Below the pieces are notes generated by a model, which was given only the letters and a program-made list of their open reading frames with translations, did no database searches and was not told the DNA's origin. Of a DNA stretch of 19,694 nt, positions 16,631-19,694 are shown piece after piece. The stretch comes from JAQBYK01 sp964499425 (lineage in GTDB: Bacteria; Patescibacteriota; Gracilibacteria; UBA1369; LOWO2-01-FULL-3), in contig CAZCLD010000023.1 in assembly GCA_964499425.1 (NCBI GenBank), forward strand, positions 1 to 19,694, given 5' to 3'. Within the stretch, counting starts at the first letter, position 1, and every line of letters begins with the position of its first letter. The translations under genes were made by a program, and so were the position numbers.

Positions 16631-18310
16631 TCAATAAATCTCTTCCTTATAGCATTTTTCACAATAAATTGGCTCAGGTCGCTGCGGTGCATAAGTAGTT
16701 CGGATATCCACACTACATTTATCACATTTCCGCTCCCAAAGCGCCCATGGATTTCGAAGTTTCATGCGATTCTTATGTCTCTGCATAGGAGCCACCCTCG
16801 GCACAGGCAGACCCTTCATCTTACAAAAACGAAGCTCCTGCGGAATAACCTTGAAAGGCTTACCAGTCTCCTCACAAATCAGAATTTCCTTACAAATTTC
16901 GTCTTTCACATCCTTAATATCATCAGGTATTTCATAATTCGGGCCGCTATACATCTTCTCACTCTCATCATCGATCCAACCCCAACCACGCTTTTCACAC
17001 TCAGTTTTTTCCAGCGAGAAGTATTCGGCAGCCACAGTTTCATTATATGCAAAAGGAGAAAACTCCATTGGAAAGAATTCACCCCACTCCCCCGTTTTCT
17101 GCATATGTTCAATAATTCGCGGCAACAACTTCTCATACTCCTCTTTCGAATATTGCTTATTCAAAATACAATATTCCTTGTGTCTCAAGCCAATACACCC
17201 AAATAAATATTTGTCATTCGTACAAAGCTCGCAATAGTACATCTCTGTACAATTTTCCCAACAAGTCGAACAAAAGTGACAATTAATCATATTGTAGGCA
17301 CTACTACCCATCTCATGACAAAGCTCACTACCGACAGCCGCCACAAAATCCCAGTCGTAACAATCCTTGGCCTTCCAACAATTAATCATATACTTACAAT
17401 CTTCAAGACCAAACCCGTTGTAACAAAACTGTGCATTCTTACAGTCTCTTAAATAATCACCCAAACTATTCTCACAGTTTACAATTTCTAAATACTTACG
17501 AGGCTGTTTTTCTAAAAACCCATCATATTTTTTGCGCATTTTCTTCAGCCCGGCATACGTCGACAAAGCCATCTCTGCCTTCCTTTTCTCATATTCCTCA
17601 CGACTATAGGACTCATTAAAAATGTAATACTGCTTATTTCGAAGGTTTGCAGAACCAATACAGTCATGACAACCAATCATGTTATAGCAAAGAAAAAGCC
17701 CACTTGAATTCACACATTTATGTGAGTAGGAACATCCATTGCACTTAGCCATATCCATGCACTCATAACAGTCAATTGAGTCGTATGTATAGTCACAATC
17801 AAAAGATCTATAATTACGATCAAAGAATCGTCCATATGCACAATCTTCATTATCATCAGCAGTAAAAACCAAATAACAGTTTTTGTCGTTTAAAGACAAA
17901 TTACAATAATCACTATTTTCAGCATTGATATTATTTACACTTGTACGTGGGACCTTAGCCTGTAGCTCTTTGTATTGATCAAAAAATGGACGAGCGAAAT
18001 CAAATTCCTGCCCATATTCAAAAGGATCCCAATCATCACCCCACCAAATATGTTGATCATAAACTTTACATGGCTTGTCTGGAGAATACATCGAAATAAT
18101 TTGCTTACCCGAATGATCACACTTTCTATGATAAAGAAACATTTCATTACGAAAAGCTAAGCGCTTTTGATGCCTACAAGCAAAGCAATGAGTTGGTGGA
18201 GGCATTTCAAGCTTCTTATTCTCTACCCTAACAGCTAATCTTTTGTAGAACTCCAAGTCCTCCTGAGGAATCTGGAATTTCGAGCCACATTGTTTACATT
18301 CTCCATCCAT
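16631..18310 (-). CDS. Cys-rich duplicated zinc-ribbon / solenoid-like protein, paralogue 3 (first in operon)
   Basis: A 559-residue protein with about 41 Cys (7%). Parts: zinc ribbon C5-x2-C8/C42-x2-C45; RNEMFLYHRKCD (54-65); WWGDDWDPFEYGQEFDFARPFF (split here as two adjoining motifs at 89-100 and 101-110); Cys-rich repeats (about 130-222); RNKQYYIFNESYSREEYE (224-241); Cys-rich repeats (about 279-374); RHKEYCILNKQYSKEEYE (376-393); CEETGKPF (479-486); and ribbon C529-x2-C532/C550-x2-C553. The ends resemble each other, as do the two central halves, so the protein seems built by duplication. ATG 18310 matches the paralogue starts and has a promoter 20-50 bp upstream. An in-frame ATG at 18400 would add 30 unmatched residues across that promoter. 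It ends with TGA. It is divergent from the TrmB gene. Function unknown. Confidence 0.9.
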   Translation of the reverse strand: MDGECKQCGSKFQIPQEDLEFYKRLAVRVENKKLEMPPPTHCFACRHQKRLAFRNEMFLYHRKCDHSGKQIISMYSPDKPCKVYDQHIWWGDDWDPFEYGQEFDFARPFFDQYKELQAKVPRTSVNNINAENSDYCNLSLNDKNCYLVFTADDNEDCAYGRFFDRNYRSFDCDYTYDSIDCYECMDMAKCNGCSYSHKCVNSSGLFLCYNMIGCHDCIGSANLRNKQYYIFNESYSREEYEKRKAEMALSTYAGLKKMRKKYDGFLEKQPRKYLEIVNCENSLGDYLRDCKNAQFCYNGFGLEDCKYMINCWKAKDCYDWDFVAAVGSELCHEMGSSAYNMINCHFCSTCWENCTEMYYCELCTNDKYLFGCIGLRHKEYCILNKQYSKEEYEKLLPRIIEHMQKTGEWGEFFPMEFSPFAYNETVAAEYFSLEKTECEKRGWGWIDDESEKMYSGPNYEIPDDIKDVKDEICKEILICEETGKPFKVIPQELRFCKMKGLPVPRVAPMQRHKNRMKLRNPWALWERKCDKCSVDIRTTYAPQRPEPIYCEKCYKEEIY

Positions 18311-18337
18311 GTAAAAATTCAATAAATTTTGCTCCAC

Positions 18338-18366
18338 ACAATAGCTCAAACCACGCTTTCTGTCAA
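18338..18366 (-). promoter_or_regulatory. Promoter of the Cys-rich operon
   Basis: On the minus strand, TTGACA (18361-18366) and TATTGT (18338-18343) are 17 bp apart. The predicted start near 18331 gives a leader of about 20 nt before ATG 18310, supporting that start over ATG 18400. Confidence 0.55.
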
Positions 18367-18411
18367 CCATCCGTTCACGCAGATCAACAACCCAAGACAT
18401 TCACACTTCAC

Positions 18412-18440
18412 TTGTCAACAGGTTAAACCAAGTGTATAAT
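18412..18440 (+). promoter_or_regulatory. Promoter of the TrmB-family regulator gene
   Basis: TTGTCA (18412-18417) and TATAAT (18435-18440) are 17 bp apart. The predicted start is near 18447, about 35 nt before ATG 18482. The -35 overlaps the left arm of the inverted repeat. Confidence 0.8.
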
Positions 18441-18463
18441 CCAAGTAAAGAATAACCTGTTGA
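18415..18463. promoter_or_regulatory. Perfect 11-bp inverted repeat, probable operator of the divergent locus
   Basis: TCAACAGGTTA (18415-18425) and TAACCTGTTGA (18453-18463) are exact reverse complements 27 bp apart. They bracket the TrmB-gene promoter: the left arm overlaps its -35 and the right arm lies past its start point. Only the right arm would be in the transcript, so this is a DNA-level site and not an RNA hairpin. Autoregulation by the TrmB protein is inferred. Confidence 0.7.
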
Positions 18464-18481
18464 AAAATTTGAACAACACCC

Positions 18482-19237
18482 ATGCTTGCAGAACTCACAC
18501 AATTAGGCCTAAGCCAAGAGGAAGCAAAAGTATATCTTGCAACATTAGAATTAGGTGGCTCATATGCAAGTAACATTGCAACAAAAGCCAAAGTCAATCG
18601 CGCTACCTGCTACCACACACTAAACAACCTCAAAAAAAAGGGCTTCTTGAACTCTTTCAACAAAGGAAAAGTACTATGGTTCAATGCAGAACCACCTCAA
18701 GTAATTGCAAATATCCAAGAAGAAAAACTCGAAAAGGCCAAAGAGCTAATCCCCCAACTTCTTTCAATCTCAAACACATTAGCTTTCAAACCAAAAATGC
18801 GCTTCTACGAAGGGATTGAAGGCGTAAAAACGATTTTCGAAGACATTCTTAAAACAAAAGATGAATTGTTAGGCTATACAAACATCAGCGCACTGGGAGA
18901 ATTATTCGCAGAATACTTTAAAAAATTCTGCAAAAAGAAAATTGAGAACAAAATCAAAACACGCAACATTTCTCCATCGACCAACAATGCTACAAAACTC
19001 ATCGAACAATTCTACCCAAAAGACTACGACAAAAACTTAGTCGAGATCCTACTAGTCAACAAAGATGAATTTTATTTTGAAAATGACATCTCCATCTACG
19101 AAAACAAAGTCGCAGTAGTATCACTAAATCCAGATGAAGTAATCGGTTTGATCATCGAAAGTCCAACCCTAGCCAAATCTATGCGCTCAATCTTCAATCT
19201 AGCCTGGCTCGGCGCGACTGCTTTTGTGGCAAGATAA
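18482..19237 (+). CDS. TrmB-family transcriptional regulator
   Basis: A 251-residue protein. The N-terminal TrmB-type winged helix covers about 1-70: LGLSQEEAKVYLATLELG, then the recognition-helix region KVNRATCYHTLNNLKKKGFL, then a wing with KGKVLWFNAEPP. A short helical linker (about 78-95) leads to a C-terminal domain (about 105-250) beginning MRFYEGIEGVKTIFEDIL, a common opening of TrmB effector domains. TrmB proteins in archaea sense sugars; bacterial members are mostly uncharacterised, so no ligand is claimed. It is divergent from the Cys-rich operon with a perfect inverted repeat in the spacer, so it probably controls itself and perhaps that operon. A terminator follows. No Shine-Dalgarno sequence precedes the ATG. 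Confidence 0.93.
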   Translation: MLAELTQLGLSQEEAKVYLATLELGGSYASNIATKAKVNRATCYHTLNNLKKKGFLNSFNKGKVLWFNAEPPQVIANIQEEKLEKAKELIPQLLSISNTLAFKPKMRFYEGIEGVKTIFEDILKTKDELLGYTNISALGELFAEYFKKFCKKKIENKIKTRNISPSTNNATKLIEQFYPKDYDKNLVEILLVNKDEFYFENDISIYENKVAVVSLNPDEVIGLIIESPTLAKSMRSIFNLAWLGATAFVAR

Positions 19238-19256
19238 ATTGGAATCCTTGTAATAC

Positions 19257-19295
19257 ACATGACTCATAGTTCTCTTCTAGAGTCGTGTAGTTTTT
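19257..19295 (+). terminator. Terminator after the TrmB-family gene
   Basis: ACATGACTC pairs with GAGTCGTGT (9 bp, one G-T), extended by TAG/CTA past a bulge, with a TTCTCTT loop, followed by AG and TTTTT. It starts 20 bp after the stop. Confidence 0.7.
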
Positions 19296-19343
19296 GATGT
19301 CTTTTTGCTGTATATTCTCACACGCTTCCTAAACAAACCAATC

Positions 19344-19625
19344 ATGTCAAAGCCTAAACAAAAACAATTAACAATTCGAATGAATGCTGATCTATATGCG
19401 AGAGCTCAAAAAAAATGCTCTGCCAGTTTTGGCATTGGCCTAAGCCCTTTGATTAAGGTTTTCTTAAAAGCTTTTGTGTCACAAGGAGGCGTGGGGTTCT
19501 ACATAGGCGATGAAGATCTGTGTAAGATGTTTACACGATGGTTAAGAAAGAAATCATTCGAAAAGTTTCGAAAAGGCTGTGCGCCCCTTCCAGGACCACG
19601 CCTTAAAGATATATATGACCTCTAG
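19344..19625 (+). CDS. Small RelB/DinJ-like ribbon-helix-helix protein
   Basis: A protein of 93 residues from ATG 19344 (MSKPKQKQLT); an in-frame TTG at 19305 precedes it but lies next to the terminator and is unlikely. Residues about 8-45 have the beta-helix-helix pattern of RelB/DinJ-type antitoxins: KQLTIRMNADLYARAQKKC, then GIGLSPLIKVFLKAFV. The remaining 45 residues (GFYIGDEDLCKMFTRWLRKK and a Pro-rich end) are basic and I do not recognise them. DNA binding as a dimer is likely. No toxin gene follows before the tRNA 21 bp away, so it may be an orphan regulator or a domesticated antitoxin. A TATATT (19311-19316) could be its -10. Confidence 0.72.
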   Translation: MSKPKQKQLTIRMNADLYARAQKKCSASFGIGLSPLIKVFLKAFVSQGGVGFYIGDEDLCKMFTRWLRKKSFEKFRKGCAPLPGPRLKDIYDL

Positions 19626-19646
19626 CATCAATGGCCAGGCAGTATT

Positions 19647-19694
19647 TGGCTCGGGTGGAGGGATTCGAACCCCCGAATGCCGGGACCCGACCCC
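19647..19694 (-). tRNA. tRNA 3' half, anticodon CGG (probably tRNA-Pro; 5' part beyond window)
   Basis: Minus strand. The T arm is GGGGG-TTCGAAT-CCCTC, the acceptor 3' strand CACCCGA, the discriminator G73, and CCA is encoded. Counting back through a 5-nt variable loop (CATTC) and anticodon stem CCCGG gives the loop GTCGGGT with T33 and anticodon CGG (19687-19689), which reads Pro codon CCG; G37 also fits Pro. However, U1-A72 (inferred from the 3' strand), G73 and CATTC are features seen in tRNA-Gln. The 5' half is missing, so identity is not certain. Confidence 0.8.

Noticed and set aside
13256..18310. TGA recoded as Gly (Gracilibacteria or SR1 code)
   Set aside because: TGA ends paralogues 1 and 3 exactly where the family ends; no in-frame TGA was found inside the long genes.
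18415..18463. Inverted repeat as a transcription terminator or riboswitch stem
   Set aside because: The 27-bp spacer contains the promoter, no T-run follows, and only one arm would be transcribed.

Overview
The window looks like chromosome from a low-GC, streamlined bacterium of the Candidate Phyla Radiation (Patescibacteria), perhaps near Peregrinibacteria. Clues are a VirD4/TraG-like ATPase without conjugation neighbours, Cys-rich proteins of a type I associate from memory with CPR genomes, very large parallel beta-helix surface proteins, almost no Shine-Dalgarno sequences, and tight gene packing. TGA is a normal stop (it ends two of the Cys-rich genes), so this is not a TGA=Gly lineage such as Gracilibacteria or Absconditabacteria. 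The lineage call is inference; no phylogenetic marker was tested.

Layout. 1-3838 (minus) is one open reading frame that runs off the left edge: a secreted CSLREA/parallel beta-helix protein with its own promoter. 3925-7546 (minus) is rny, groES, groEL, with a CIRCE operator over the groES promoter and a terminator after groEL. A 242-bp divergent spacer (7547-7788) holds three 14-bp direct repeats and a palindrome. It is followed by a plus-strand lamin-tail membrane protein whose 3' end overlaps, tail to tail, a minus-strand two-gene unit: an AI-2E/PerM-family permease and an SLH-domain protein. A small membrane protein (10396, plus) converges with the TraG-like ATPase (10992-13217, minus).

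The most unusual part is 13256-19237. Three tandem minus-strand paralogues encode Cys-rich proteins of about 560 residues with zinc ribbons at both ends and internal repeats between them. They are transcribed divergently from a TrmB-family regulator. The 81-bp spacer holds a perfect 11-bp inverted repeat bracketing the regulator promoter. The middle paralogue is interrupted by a 10-N assembly gap. The frame change there is an artefact: its normal C-terminus is present in another frame. The right edge has a small RelB/DinJ-like ribbon-helix-helix protein and the 3' half of a tRNA (anticodon CGG, but Gln-like body features).

The parts likely to work together are: heat-shock folding and RNA decay (rny-groESL); envelope and surface functions (beta-helix, lamin-tail, SLH and permease genes); and an uncharacterised Cys-rich zinc-protein locus probably controlled by the TrmB protein, with the ATPase next to it but read from its own, apparently leaderless, promoter.
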